Shown here: positions 32,401-36,874 of the stretch, in pieces
How the letters are laid out: each line of letters starts with the position of its first letter
How positions within the stretch are numbered: position 1 is the stretch's first letter
NCBI GenBank assembly: GCA_902786505.1
Contig: CADACS010000006.1
Location: forward strand, 20,289 to 84,288
DNA from: an uncultured Planctomycetota bacterium
GTDB lineage: Bacteria > Planctomycetota > Planctomycetia > Pirellulales > Thermoguttaceae
Length of the DNA stretch: 64,000 nt
Reading direction: 5' to 3'
Position numbers and translations under genes: made by a program
Notes under the pieces: generated by a model
The model's database searches: none
The model's input: the letters and a program-made list of their open reading frames with translations, nothing else
Told to the model about the DNA's origin: nothing

Positions 32401-33780
32401 GACGGCGTTGCCCGCGCGAAGAGCCGCGAGCATGTCGTCGAGCATCGTGGAGCTCGCCGGAACGTAGCCGCCGACTTTCGCGAAGTCGACGTCCATAAAC
32501 ATGCCGCCGCCTTCGACGGAGTTCGTCAACGCGCTGAGATTGCGCCCCATGCAGCTGCGGTCGTTGCCCGAGAAGAAGTAGTCGAGCATTTCGGCCGTCG
32601 TCAGATTGTAGTTGGTGGCCGTGCCCGCGCCCGTTTCCATGAAGTTGTTGCGGAGATAATCGACGACCGCGTCTTCGACGGATTCATAGGTTCTCGTCGA
32701 GCCGTCCGGCAACGTCATACGGGTCGAAAAACCGGCGGCCTGCGCCCAGCCCGTATACGAAAGCATGTTCGCCATCGTGCCGACCCAGCCCGCGCAGCCC
32801 ACGCACTCCGCGTCGTAGATGCGGTTCGCGTTGACGGCGCGATAGGCCGACGGCGTAAATCCGAAGTAGTCGCCCTGGCGGCGGAGCGTCGCGTTAAGGA
32901 CGTCGCTGACCGAATTGTACGAACCGTTGACTGTCTCGGCAAAACGCGTGCCGGGAACGATCGTGTCGGTCGCGACGGTCGGCGCTCTTCTGTTGTTCGC
33001 CTGAGCGGTCGTAACGACGGTCGCCTGAGAGGCCGCGACTTCGGAATCGTCAAACTGATTGAGAACGTATTCCGTTCCCGCGCCCGTCATGACGTTGTAG
33101 CTGTACTGGGAGTCCTCAATCTTGCCGGGCGCGCACGCGTCGACTTCGTTGACCATAGCGAACTGCGCGCCGTACGTAACGTTCGCGTCGTCGGTCGTCG
33201 CGACAAGACCGCCCTGCATGTCGACGGAGGAGAAGTTGTAGAGAACCATGCCGTCGAAAGCGACGTCGCCGTTGAGCACGGTAAACGCGTTCGTGTCCTG
33301 AGTAACGACCGTCAGAGCCGCGTCGCCGGAACCGACGATCGTAAGCTTGCCGTATTCGTCGGAGTTCAGATTGATCGTAATCGCCGTCGCGTCAAGATTG
33401 ACGACGTAGTTGTCCTGAGTCGTGCGCAAGACGAGAAGATCGTCGCTCTTCGTCTGAGCGGCCTGGTTAATCGCGGCCTGAACAGATTCGGCGCTCAGAT
33501 CGCTGAGCGCGATCACGTTGATCTGAGACGCGGACTCGGGAAGTTCAAGATCAGAATAAGCGGCGCGGATTTCGTTGTAATCTGCGCCAATCGGGTTAAC
33601 GGACAGGAGCTGGCGTTCTTCCAGAGCTTCCAGCCCCAGCTTCTTCGCCGACATGTTTCGCTTCTTGTCCGCTTTTCCGCGAGGCGTCCCCTCGTCCTCT
33701 TTACGCCCGCGAAAAGCATTGTTTTCTTTGTTGACGTCGCTAGTTCGCAATTCGTCGATCAATCGATTGAATAAACGCAT
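11251..33780 (-). CDS. Giant secreted protein: protease-like modules plus beta-helix/CARDB/CSLREA modules (N-terminal 7,450 residues)
   Basis: ATG at 33780 is supported by AGGAGA 7 bases upstream; the open frame to 34155 lacks any such signal. In-frame protein runs to about 11440; the last 62 codons before the stop at 11251 are out-of-frame nonsense, and the true C-terminus is at 10550-11445, giving about 7,740 residues. Residues 50-60 are LEALEERQLLS, a planctomycetal surface-protein motif. Around residues 320-500 is a papain-fold-like peptidase region with C326, C329 and W331 (CVGCAGW). Residues 759-769 form a metzincin zinc site, HEVGHSLGLHH, followed by WAPIMG, a likely Met-turn near residue 787. 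From there on, right-handed beta-helix stretches alternate with choice-of-anchor Q segments (SPAVNAGS...DMGAYEY), four CARDB-like domains (about 29340-28740, 26160-25690, 17760-17330, 15270-14850) and five CSLREA motifs. A cadherin-like piece ends the frame. It is probably an exported, cell-surface or matrix protein; adhesion or self-processing is inference. Confidence 0.85.
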   Translation of the reverse strand: MRLFNRLIDELRTSDVNKENNAFRGRKEDEGTPRGKADKKRNMSAKKLGLEALEERQLLSVNPIGADYNEIRAAYSDLELPESASQINVIALSDLSAESVQAAINQAAQTKSDDLLVLRTTQDNYVVNLDATAITINLNSDEYGKLTIVGSGDAALTVVTQDTNAFTVLNGDVAFDGMVLYNFSSVDMQGGLVATTDDANVTYGAQFAMVNEVDACAPGKIEDSQYSYNVMTGAGTEYVLNQFDDSEVAASQATVVTTAQANNRRAPTVATDTIVPGTRFAETVNGSYNSVSDVLNATLRRQGDYFGFTPSAYRAVNANRIYDAECVGCAGWVGTMANMLSYTGWAQAAGFSTRMTLPDGSTRTYESVEDAVVDYLRNNFMETGAGTATNYNLTTAEMLDYFFSGNDRSCMGRNLSALTNSVEGGGMFMDVDFAKVGGYVPASSTMLDDMLAALRAGNAVTMEVQTTDSRGNVSREYVSVWGYYYNGSSLTYYGNTTNNSADYYGLICTNPLYGTHSSSVSYQYYGNNEQNGTYNGTYYYDERSNGSGYDTYHNYLLNGANSLTLVTEPYTYINSSGGLVNERTFPEGFQYYSSVANSSSVTYTSTIVGFSWLAQYTKALPAAEMNQNAILSLESMPGNTENVIYLYFGGDEGNGWDGLAHPQFDMDGSNGYGVAELQMIEEIYRRVAEDYAPFNVNVTTNAAVWARASKGIRCVIGGYSPSAGGLSGVGSFGTAKTHNYVYPYDLGLGAKAIAEAASHEVGHSLGLHHDGYEHNEYYTGENSSDWAPIMGAGYYCTMTQWSNGDYVNATNFEDDVAIIASVVGYRTDEHGDTYTTATDLGDFYVDVNLNVYNPNAGTYRVESVIERRTDVDVFSFVSYGGTYVVDVSGDGADDRFIDRDFNCTVRNHSEEENPVFGGLYYADTHDYTNLNVRVSLLDEFGNNVLLDLDGNVLKLGYGEKTHAFLSNNAYDSDYRFYVVDQFGNPVYLDEAKTILKEGYYAIDDSVYTTFSHFVTPELEAGKKYYIAVEGVGQGSSSTSGYSDYGSLGQYTLTLHESYENFYIDDAQMNVTVMSNANGVDNVLNWQEAFVYSGRRLEDGQTFLGNTLRFNESLANTTIDLNSTLTFTYSRGLVNQPWAAKRYVLDATPAWNNEYSIPGITFDAHDRFRTIYVDNTTVEMYGFIITGGNASRGTSTAQVNNGGGVYNNYGWLTIGDSIIAGNRALKAGGGVYNSGGEYEDNAQHDGWLMLINSAVIGNKVTDDGAVGGGVFNESGGVITMSSVTVAGNTADYSGGGIENYGVINAYNSIIAKNYAVFGADVYNELSGTNRVYATIIGNEARNSRLDAYRNGRDSIGDARSLIGTSAGGEVGSPVTVYDPGFVSYRDYASEDWSNELWGFWNLRLTGDSLAVNRGVNANLSTSLDFTNNYVQAYRYANMHETRYFVGASDFPTDLAGQTRIGGSRIDSGAYEVLDNPDLTGFVPTSAGSDVVNNWENSIVVSRAIDDQTGSVAPFLVDEQLYLNMAIINQGPAISTDFETTVYMWKYDAYTPKAAMYASSTKDTGVAIMTVKVEFGPNAAMPGGSGVATITCTNLATGEVQTYQYDGSESYILLENIRLDSAQALVDGMIDQGVMAEQNEEGYFVFGYAIDTNEAVAEYNENNNFFLTTSYFDFVESPVSINDSIVVTTTADVVDPYDGEISLREAVEVYAGSFYYSEIALQDGDVFEANGVTYKVINGKFYVDVTSAYQVYPGEQFTFTKDGSVTATWSAADGAFKDADGNTVVAPVGAMVELGGIEYTFNGTDWVNASGVVYTFSDGQIIKWDVQETVVVTYVVDVFYDEDGNIVDVPEGTVATINDVDVELVDGVWTNTEVTAQYTRDDVQSQGSFVMADGSVVTVVNGVFRREATDDVAIVPDGSVVTLANGETAVYDYAQDRFIVTVVTTYEVNDGDKIVVGDTELTFVSDSYVDSNNVRYYLEEGTVVTLSNGYTVTYDDGKFVYNTEAVSSTKLAAGTTVILNGEEYSYKAGRALVKRVSRESNAVVFATYLDGETFVLTQGPLTLDKTFTLDCVDPDGALLDLTITSSSDDPCLFYIKQGADVSILHFAFEGATSEEDGAILENYGKLTINQVEFTDNDAKLGSLIYNASGATLNVIESTFANNKAENSAIIFNLGSANISAGTTFTGDYGLRSPIYSKGVLTVDETTFTGTSGENGGAIYNDGGIVTVARSAFKNTTGAYRGGAIANIGAADLSVYDSTFNGTSSIDGGAIYNGENSKLTIEAAVFTKSTASGVGGAIYNGGIMEDAGSSYTGIKAQSGAAIYTDGSAQIVGSTFKTNAATSDGGAIYGGENSSVKIIGGTFMSNTANNGAAIYSTGLLDASNSLFAKNKATTYGGAIYAASTTTFVNVTIADNKAADGAGFYNAGNATVDNSILANNTGAANGFDLYTAEGASTTLRNSLLANIAQVGPTAFTTVAEYRSILGVDPQLNSNYGLKKASPAINAGSNSLDTAATDLAGNARRVGLTIGGEVRTVDMGAYEYQTTLAPDLALLAETVDYWGTQVIVGDNTTELNYYISGQDVCINFNVQNVGDARVIDNFKFNVKLVGVDASGNTIYDQTLAAQSFATEFNYHDWLNVSDWIDVNGEKSLMTNFGALPVGYYTVTVTLDIEGVGAIYEYGEEDGYEGDNNNVFVGNFNVYSEPSTVVTTERDVVDATDGLTSLREAVDAAAGYKYVSTFLVADGTTFTLENGEVLTVVDGWLTQSVDVVIKNGEQIDLQEGDEFLLNGRSIYYHYQMNGGYFTYGVDPDSPRVSKEALDKGPITYPDGTSASFELQTDQYIHYVDDSGLNDQEGTHYTYNVLSTPEGDIVLQDGMRFSYSNVNFTYYQNEQYPQGAFVFEDGTIVEYEDGSSLSFASLAIGSLSTRNARVEKAITLADGSLLDVRNGVATLTKEVDATVTFDPAKMRGKTITIDPAKGPIVATGFAKLIGSDDLLVDRELVILGEDNNVTVAGANITNMFVIDATANVTISDLSMKEGYSSVGGALVNYGELHLQNVNFSDNLAFWGKTTEDGEHLRAGLGGAISNRGYLTVDGGTFSNNTATDFGGAVFTDTDASTAIKNATFTGNKAFAGGAIAAQTGALTVENTTFSSNTAERAGAIYTLVDTTVVASVFTGNKAVAADYASRNVVGGAIYASKVANLNFAADPNSESTVAATFTGNEAEAGGAVYAEAGFNVAGDFIATGNKAIASQYVDEVKGDYGAVFANGAVNVTGGLTVTGNEADGSYGGFYANGPLSVGLDANLSNNTAKGGDYGALYAKGLDVRGNATFASNTAAGSYGAAYVKGDATVGGNADFASNQAGAGYGAALIEGALDVEGNLTATANRALDGDVGAIAAASFDVIGDLTATGNSATGDYGAFVSGGAVNVGGSLNASNNTAGGAYGAFTANGDVTVGGNAALDGNYAGGDYGAAYINGAFNVTGDASVSRNTADSVSGVRAQSVAVGGNLTVNTNENATNSGALVSDSGITVGGAATATGNVGGAIIANGDVTVEGDADLQNNSGAQGAAINATGAVLVKGSVTAKNNVAEGAGGAIFAQSFETNGALTATGNQAGSQGGAIYSKSYVKVGEGASNISGNKAGGDGGAIYAIDSVVVAGDATVATNVAGTVATDVTETTTETVGPEGETILTTVKKTTYSALGGAIYIAAGGAEFGGNVLFNKNEAHGSAGALYAADDVKFGGNASFTNNTADGTVVTETTVVTTPADGSEPTTETTSTVEAIGDYGAAVINGDLEVAGVFEASGNKANRNYGAMYVAGNVVVNGVVESTFDDDGNEIPYAGYVAKIVGNTAGGGVGAIEASGDVTINGAAEISGNSAAGDYGAIKANSVTVTGDATVANNAAGGEVGAIYAANNVAVGGSATVTGNTAGGDYGAIQAKSVAITGNANIENNKAEGAFGAIYASGDVTVGGNATVANNEAKTGDVGAIAAANIGIAGDAAITGNKAGGSEGAFRASGNVTVGGAANISNNSAAGNFGAGSAADVAITGDATVIGNTAGGSVGAIYAANTFAVGGNAIVNDNTATGAIGAIEAKAIDVTGDATFTGNEAGDLVGAFKTTGDVTVGGNATINKNKAGGDFGAFFIENGNLTVGGDADISENVAGGSYGAGFAKNVAIGGNAVIDSNKATAGSFGAMGVQKLTVTGTASISGNSATDNYGAISATQVEIGGAAIVANNVAGGDYGAIAAETVYIGAEATISGNKATGDVGAIYASGSGAALEIVGDATIVNNVAGAAAKVTRETTEDVQESIREEDGARIRTTTTTVTTTKTFNGSYGAFFVENGSAKFDANANISNNSASSYGAFYVANELGVAGDLTLDANKASGSETVTVEVTTLTEVLNEAGEVVDSSTNVVSTTTTNDVTSNYGAGYVGAAVKVGGNAEINGNKADDAYGALEIGGAFTVGGNLTANENAALNGSYGAIKVAGATRVTGDATFDGNTATGGYGALYASKPVTVGGSLALTDNEAGESYGAAYVNGTVTVDKTATITGNKAGGDYGALYVNGSLNVNGNVEVEEGVEVIAATISGNSADGQVGAVYVEGATTVKGSAIVSSNKAGASYGAIFTKGALTVEGNAQITDNSAEGDYGAVYAKSVSVTGDAAITGNSAEGSYGAVYSKGDVTVGGNATVTGNEAGENVGAIFASGAVAVGGDANVSSNKAGGDYGAIKAASFEANSATVKNNVAGGDYGAIAVTNSGVAFSVATNATITGNKAGSVTENVETVESTGENGETIVTTTTTTTVSGKYGAIAAENGAIKIDGDAEISYNTAATAGAIYAKGSVYVGGALTMAENEAIGKVAVKTEVATTVYTYDEEGNVVDSTTTTETTESVAYEGANYGAAYAGSAFTVVGDATVTGNKATGDYGAIYAGGVATFGSLALTGNEAGGSYGAFYGGSKLTVNGAFSATDNKAGASYGAAFVKGAMAVSGSATVSNNTAETVSGVAAKSVAIDGDLIADGNQAANSSGAVVADTTIKVGGDAAVTNNVNGGLNSGTSTEITGALTATSNTGVDGAAIYSLGSVKVDGDATLSSNKVTGQGGAIYAKTNVVIGGSATITGNTAVDGGAVFAVGAFTVSGLAAVTGNEATNNGGAINAGSVNLNNALIANNKAAEQGGAIYAKTVTLVNVTVASNEAFLGGAIYVYGSAAIDNSILAGNSVTTKEITTEETVGDTTETTTETISGSGVEIFVANGATVKLRNSLIQNVESTGDVAFDASWMEAAYRCFVGVDPQFVDAANGDYSLKMESPAVNAGSNALAKPGVEFDLAGNPRYAGVIVGEVVYSIDMGAFEYQLVYTPDLSFNDDPVNFWFATIDNRQTNHYIAGYDVVLDYAIANIGDVAVYDKFNVTFAIEGVTASGDAYSATTVGRYQDGADYFDWLRNSDWLAPGATQSYARQNLGALPVGTYTLTITLDSGNEVIETSKENNVFTATFEVYEAPSVVVTTVADGEYNPLDDVVTLREASELYVGPYWYSQNVLVSSGEYVRDDMVVVTVEDGVASVGRNVAVVDGADVTLVDGMKFEYGKTYVVFENGVFTYPDGTQVAYAPGRFDSEYSITITLEDGTTLTARRESKFDYLESIGQVPPVSAKYEYVDVLVNADGTKTLLSDLTAESIAFSKTYVTYNDAAAIASTGELVVLSNGAKIAYEGKTGTFLNGGFISDDGKVKVVLDDHAAIEIVGEEVNTPATFVGAVFTLEDGSYAEFVDGGSFTTEAGLTVDLAVRRDAIGSEFTTIDGQKYTFTNDGVAKISKFVGNAITVDDAIAGQTVTLAGTAITLAKDQTIAGSGLVVDPAGQSRAFNVNYGLTADISDLNIVNGREIKGGAIFNAGTLTLDGVNVSSSVAYTNEAVDPTDKILPDGFGGAIYNSGALTVNGGVYSNNESAYFGGAIYSIGALEIDGATFDGNASNYFGGAIYFQNSNASIKTSIFKNNESNYNGGAIAAAATGSASNLSIVNSLLVGNKSANAEGGAVYAVADGSNMTVEFVNDTVAGNSAAIGGGVALDGAAATMKNTIVAENEGSYQGADVALEGTSTLVLYASLLGNGEDVMNADALSVAEGSAAFIGTTANPIDPKFGADYALTSVSPAVNSGVNSYADGLATDVYGGDRIVGQYVDMGAVEYFEIAPDLTFGDSAPLTGWYATVDGASMGKFLEGWDVCFDYTFGNYGDGTVFNSFKYTITVERLDAEGQPVEGTAKVFTRTYGDDVDGYMSKEYWLESTNEVSGYWNLGQFDAGQYRATISLDVENTVYESDDENNSFSTTFEVAERPSLVVTTELDAVDEYDGLTSLREAIAAIGNEMVQAVSIALRLEEGASFELAANEELGVPAGAVATYADGKLSFVIPGETVDGETVVEDTVVDLIVGVPYALTNGETLVWNGADEVTLTHSIADTITFDPSVYGKTIVLTDGEFTIDTDMVISVGDSATVTIDAHGESRIFFVAHGDVRIGGLTLVNAAADEGAAIYNAGELSVNDVVIKSSTAAKGAGVYNAETATVDLWNVSFADMNATEQGAAIYNAGTMVANLAQFSGLTAVDGAAIYNVGSATIGDSVFAGNTASGKAGAIYNDKGTVTVGNTAFDGNSAQYGGAIVNYQGVVLVASSTFVNNTASADAGAIDNYGALTLAGVDFSGNTAAGFGGAIYNSASSNTGTYTVTINGANFLGNSAGEKGGAIYNASKSEIVGESGSVKFGGNASGDGAAIYNAGAVRAASEWSFESNAATGAGGAIYNAAGSSAKFAAGVNLMSNSAANGGAVYNGGSFAANNANVKSNRATSAGGAFYEAAKSSLSLSNSLVWLNTAGTNGGAIANLGGTSVLHNVTVAGNTAAVGGGVYNAASFKAYNTIVASNFASTAVDLYSTTTTAYMYNSLLGDKTGVNKNPTMKNTVVGDAGFAVAPVFRNGVVVNTPDLTLQPTSAAVNSGNNSFAVDVDGNALVYDLAGEARICTSVDAVDMGAYEFPFEEPSNVVTTNLDVVDPTDRVVSLREAISYAQRLGETTVTFDPSVQSIILVSTLYLDTNVTIGSDNAKVTLETADDFDGSVVVVGSENQAAKVGFYNMVVTGGDNGFTAPVADNPDLAGGGIRNFATLTLDKVEVTNNTAAYGGGVYNAGTMTITNSKIEGNTARYYGGVYNRGSLTVDATFIEGNSAVYYGGGIGTYVGMTISNTVVAGNTASLGAGVYAQVNLADLLNGSGDDWDVNIVNSTIVGNKATGANSDSLGAGVWANHILNVNNSIVYGNVAKTAADLYATSLLATSKATLAYSNVGVANVPISGSGVKSVDPKFVDFDINADYTAWDLDLQIGSSMIDAGSNALVVGTTDVTGAARIAGKRVDIGAYEEQGNVAPSGILIDAVDTVLSSDEPGATVATLTAVDGNEGDTFVYELVDDANGAFVIDGNTVKTAKVLSAGATSSPISSSNGRPTIPRRNTSSNTALREPKNGPPRARSPVSPARWPNRRSRRATSWKSASRL
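12690..28750 (-). repeat. Five CSLREA motifs inside the giant gene
   Basis: The pattern VVTT..D.vD..D...SLREA occurs five times in the protein, encoded near 28665-28745, 25610-25690, 17250-17320, 14775-14850 and 12690-12760. The first four each follow a CARDB-like domain. They are then followed by a run of short 'DGT.F.L.NG....Y.DG.F.Y' hairpin units before the next beta-helix begins. The fifth leads directly into a beta-helix. The module order suggests growth by duplication of a beta-helix/anchor-Q/CARDB/CSLREA block. Confidence 0.75.
18180..24480 (-). repeat. Long array of about 25-residue beta-helix repeats with Thr-rich inserts
   Basis: About 2,000 residues are built from degenerate units of roughly 23-25 residues of the type GNSAxGDYGAIYAxxVxVxGDAxV. 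The conserved G-N and G-x-Y-G-A positions fit the turns of a right-handed beta-helix. Seven units carry an insert of 15-35 residues rich in Thr, Glu and Val, always between the GN.A and the YGA parts: near 18090-18165, 19130-19240, 19405-19490, 20540-20660, 20815-20915, 22460-22550 and 22705-22795. The DNA repeats diverge at most positions, so this is a protein-level repeat and not a simple tandem satellite. Confidence 0.8.
31468..31506 (-). other. Metzincin zinc-binding site in the giant protein
   Basis: These 39 bases encode HEVGHSLGLHHDG, residues 759-771. It matches HExxHxxGxxH/D exactly: H759, E760, H763 and H769. The sequence WAPIMGAGYY about 17 residues later can serve as the methionine turn. 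The module therefore has what an active zinc endopeptidase needs. Confidence 0.85.
33601..33633 (-). other. Planctomycetal LEALEERQLLS motif
   Basis: Encodes residues 50-60 of the giant protein, after a basic N-terminal region of about 48 residues. This motif is found near the N-terminus of many planctomycetal exported proteins in the form LExLExRxLLS. No ordinary hydrophobic signal peptide precedes it, which is usual for this class. Confidence 0.85.
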
Positions 33781-34657
33781 ATTCTTCTCCTGAACAAAGA
33801 GCCGTCCAACGTTGGGGACTCCAAAAATTTCCCGACCTCGTTCCCTCCGCTTGCCGCTCTTGCAACACGGCAAGGGGGTAAAGGGATCTGTCGTTCGGGT
33901 GTGACGTTTATAGTTTGCGCTGAAACGCCGCCGACGGTCAGGGACTTGACTAGTATTGCCCTGAGCAAGCCGCCGCCGCGTTTCCTTTCCGCCGCGTCCG
34001 TATCCGACGTCGCGAAGCCTTCTCACGCGTACCAAAACGGTTCGCGCGTATTGGCGAAACAGCCGTCTCGCTCCTTCGCCGCTCGAAAGGCCCCTCGACG
34101 TGGATATCAAGGGGAATCCGACCAGTTCGGAAAGACGCTTGCACGGAAAACGCAATGTCGTTAACTATTTTGGCAAAAGATTTCGACGCGCGAAATTCGG
34201 GTTAGTTCCTGCGCCAAGGCCCTCAAACAAGCCGAAACGAACCCGTTTCGGCGAGTCGGAACGACCTTCCGCACTCCCCTGAATTTCGCTCAAACGCCCT
34301 TTTTTCCAAAATAAAAACGGATAATCCGGATTACAATCTAGTTTAACTGAATTTGCCAAAATTTACAACTAAAAACGACTCTTTTTCAAAAAAATTCATA
34401 AAGGTTTATAACAAACATGCCGATTTTGATAAGTTCCGTTATAATAAAGGCCGATTTTTATCTGTGGGTAATCTAGATAATTTAAGAGCAGATAACCAGT
34501 AAAGCAAAATAGATATTTTAAGCAGATTGGACAAGTCTGTTTTAGAAAAGGCGCCGAGGTCAGCGCCGCGGCCTCTCGTGAAAATCCGTTCAATTCAGCA
34601 AAAACAGCGTTTTCAGAAAAACCGGCTCGTCCGTCTTTTTTCACGGCCGCGCGGGCA
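33781..34657. other. Long non-coding region upstream of the giant gene
   Basis: About 880 bp hold no convincing gene; the short open frames (for example 34165-34359 and 34396-34644, minus) lack ribosome-binding sites and family features. An AT-rich part (34290-34480) probably carries the promoter of the giant gene. One possible -35/-10 on the minus strand (TTGGCA and TTGTAA/TGTAAT near 34330-34360) would give a leader of over 500 bases. A perfect 9-bp stem (GCCGAAACG/CGTTTCGGC, 34231-34252) and the palindrome AATCCGGATT (about 34324-34333) lie within it. Confidence 0.5.
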
Positions 34658-34703
34658 ATAAAAAAGCGCGCGGCTGGCTTAACGTCAGTCGCGCGCTTTC
34701 TCT
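34658..34703 (-). terminator. Terminator after the exported 716-residue protein gene
   Basis: On the minus strand AAAGCGCGCGACTG pairs with CAGCCGCGCGCTTT around a loop and is followed by TTTATT. It lies 20 bp downstream of the stop at 34724 and separates that gene from the giant gene. Confidence 0.85.
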
Positions 34704-34723
34704 GCGCAACGCCGCTCGGTCGG

Positions 34724-36874
34724 TCAGTTGACCGCGTACGTCGGATCGTACCGGAATCCTAACGTGAGCCAGCCGTTCTGAGCGTCGATTTGATCGGGAA
34801 TCAGCGCGCCGCGGCGCTCGTCCGTATTCGCGTCGTCCAGAGAGATCGGGCCGACGACGTACTCTTCCTGAACCGCCTTCTCGAGCCTTTTCATGAAGAC
34901 GCGGCGGAACGTATGGAACCGCGCGGAAACGGAGTCGCCGTCCTGGTACCCTTCCGGCATGACTTCGAACGATTCGCGCACAAACGCGTAGGAATCGCCG
35001 CGCTTCTCGACGCCGTAGACGAAGTGAACCTCGGCCGGCGGGTAGGCCGCGCCGTCGGCGACGCACGAAGAAATGTGTAAGACGGTCGCGATCTTGCCGT
35101 CGGAGAAGCGCACGACGAACGGACGCACGTCGTCGAATTCGATCGAAACGTTCTTATAGGCGTCGTTCGGGTCGTCCGCGAAAGTCTGATTCGATTCGTT
35201 GGCGGCCAGCAGTCTCTTCATTTCGTTCGGGTCGACGCCGGGGAAACGCGAAAGAACCGCGTCGAAAGAGTCGGGGTCGGTTCCGACAACCGCGCCCGCA
35301 AGCGCGGTCGTCGCAATATTGGTCGGGCCGCTCTGGTGAACGCGCGCGATCAAGTCGAGCTTGCCGTCGGACGGCGGAAGCGTCGATTCGATAGACGGCA
35401 CGTTGGAAATCTGCGGACGGGACGGCGCGCTCGCGGAGCCGGCGTACGCCTGATTCGCGGGGATCGGGGCGACTTGGGCCGCGCCCGGCGCCAACGTCGA
35501 CGCTATTTCAGAGACTATACTCAAAGGGGCGCAGATTAACGAAGCAAGCGGGCCCTGCTGATACTGGGGCGCGTAGGGGATATTCGCGGTCGGCGCGCCC
35601 GCGGCGACGGTCGCCGGTTTTCTCGGGATCGTCATTGGGATCGGGCGGCTGGTCTGACTCGGCACAAATCGGCGCGAATAGGATTCGTTCGTTTCCGCGA
35701 CGGAAAACCGGGAGGCGTTGGAACGCGCGATTCCAACTTCGCCGGACTGCTTGCGCATATATCGCGCGGCGCGGACTTCGACGTTCGCGGGCGCGGCTAA
35801 CTGACTGCTTTGACCGAGTATGAACGAACAGAAAAGGCGCGTCTCGCTCGTGCGCGTCGTCAGATTGCGAACCATCGGATCGGCGCAGTTCTGAGTAAAC
35901 CGCGCAAGCCGCTGATTGAGCTGAAAGACCTGCTCGTTCGTCTCGCGTTCGAGTTCCGCGGCGACCCGGCGGTTGACGCGGTTCGTCGATTCGAGCTCCG
36001 AGAACGGCAGCTCCTGATAGATCTTGCTTTGAATGATCGCGCCGCCAAAGGGCGTGAACCGATTCGCGTCGAACGAATTGACGTTCGTCTTCATGTTGCC
36101 CGACGCGACGCCCGGCGTCGTCGTGAGAACGCCGTTCGAGTTGATAAAGATCGATTTCGACGCGACGACGTTCCCGTAGTTGTCGGAATGAACGTCGACT
36201 CCGCGGCTCGTGCCGATCGTGTTCGTTAGGACGCGCGCGTTGAGAACGACCGCCATTTCGGCGCGATCGGCGTTCGGGCGAAGCTCGATCGACGTATAGC
36301 CGTGCGCCACCCCGGAACCGCGCGCGAACGCGCTGCGGATATATTCCTGAATGGAGAAGTTCTGAGCGACCGTCCGGCGCGTCATGGCCGAAAGGAAACG
36401 CTCGCTCGCTTCTACGTGAAAATTCGGCAAGGAAAACTGCTCGCCGACGAGTTTCGTCAGTTCCGCGTAATAGGGCGATTTCGACTGATAGAACCGCACT
36501 TCGCCGAGCGCGCGCGTCATCTCTTCGTACGACTCGTCGTTTCCGGTCGCGCTGTATTCGGCAAACGCCGTAAAGACCTGATCGCAGTTCTGGTTGAAAT
36601 ATTCGCGCTCCGCCGCGGCAAGTTCGGAATCGGGCGCGGCGTCGGACTCGCCCGGCGTTCGATCACGGTATCTGTCAGAGTACGTCTCTTTGAGCTTCTG
36701 ACATAACTCGCCGACTTTCGCGACGGCGCTCTCGCGATTGGCCGCGGCCGGCGTCTTCGCCGCGCCGGGCGTCCCTTCATCTGAACGCGGCGCGCCGAAC
36801 GCCGCTAAACTGGAACACGCGGCGAACGCCAAACAGACGACAAACCCCAAAAAATGTTTTCTCATTTTCATCAT
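34724..36874 (-). CDS. Exported protein of unknown function, 716 residues
   Basis: I do not recognise a named family. Residues 1-27 form a signal peptide (basic MMKMRKH, hydrophobic FLGFVVCLAFAAC). It could end in a lipobox-like AFAAC or be cut after AAFGA. Residues 40-330 are mostly helical with charged surfaces, and residues 190-260 (VAHGYTSIELRPNADRA, VHSDNYGNVVASKS) are beta-rich. Residues 380-510 are a low-complexity Pro/Ala/Gln linker. The last 200 residues form a second globular domain with VRPFVVRFSDGKIATVLHIS and WLTLGFRYDPTY. Start is M1 or M2, with GAGGCGG about 10 bases upstream. It is monocistronic, transcribed away from lpxA, and ends in its own terminator. Its place in the periplasm or cell envelope is inferred from the signal peptide only. 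Confidence 0.7.
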   Translation of the reverse strand: MMKMRKHFLGFVVCLAFAACSSLAAFGAPRSDEGTPGAAKTPAAANRESAVAKVGELCQKLKETYSDRYRDRTPGESDAAPDSELAAAEREYFNQNCDQVFTAFAEYSATGNDESYEEMTRALGEVRFYQSKSPYYAELTKLVGEQFSLPNFHVEASERFLSAMTRRTVAQNFSIQEYIRSAFARGSGVAHGYTSIELRPNADRAEMAVVLNARVLTNTIGTSRGVDVHSDNYGNVVASKSIFINSNGVLTTTPGVASGNMKTNVNSFDANRFTPFGGAIIQSKIYQELPFSELESTNRVNRRVAAELERETNEQVFQLNQRLARFTQNCADPMVRNLTTRTSETRLFCSFILGQSSQLAAPANVEVRAARYMRKQSGEVGIARSNASRFSVAETNESYSRRFVPSQTSRPIPMTIPRKPATVAAGAPTANIPYAPQYQQGPLASLICAPLSIVSEIASTLAPGAAQVAPIPANQAYAGSASAPSRPQISNVPSIESTLPPSDGKLDLIARVHQSGPTNIATTALAGAVVGTDPDSFDAVLSRFPGVDPNEMKRLLAANESNQTFADDPNDAYKNVSIEFDDVRPFVVRFSDGKIATVLHISSCVADGAAYPPAEVHFVYGVEKRGDSYAFVRESFEVMPEGYQDGDSVSARFHTFRRVFMKRLEKAVQEEYVVGPISLDDANTDERRGALIPDQIDAQNGWLTLGFRYDPTYAVN

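Noticed and set aside
30616..33774. Plus-strand frame of 1,052 codons opposite the protease part of the giant gene
   Set aside because: Same codon-aligned antisense artefact; the minus strand carries clear zinc-protease and planctomycetal motifs.
33781..34155. Upstream extension of the giant gene by 125 codons
   Set aside because: The extension lacks a ribosome-binding site and is Arg-rich, whereas the ATG at 33780 has AGGAGA at the right distance and leads quickly to the LEALEERQLLS motif.
34396..34644. Minus-strand frame of 82 codons upstream of the giant gene
   Set aside because: Cysteine- and phenylalanine-rich in an AT-rich noncoding stretch; no ribosome-binding site and no family features.
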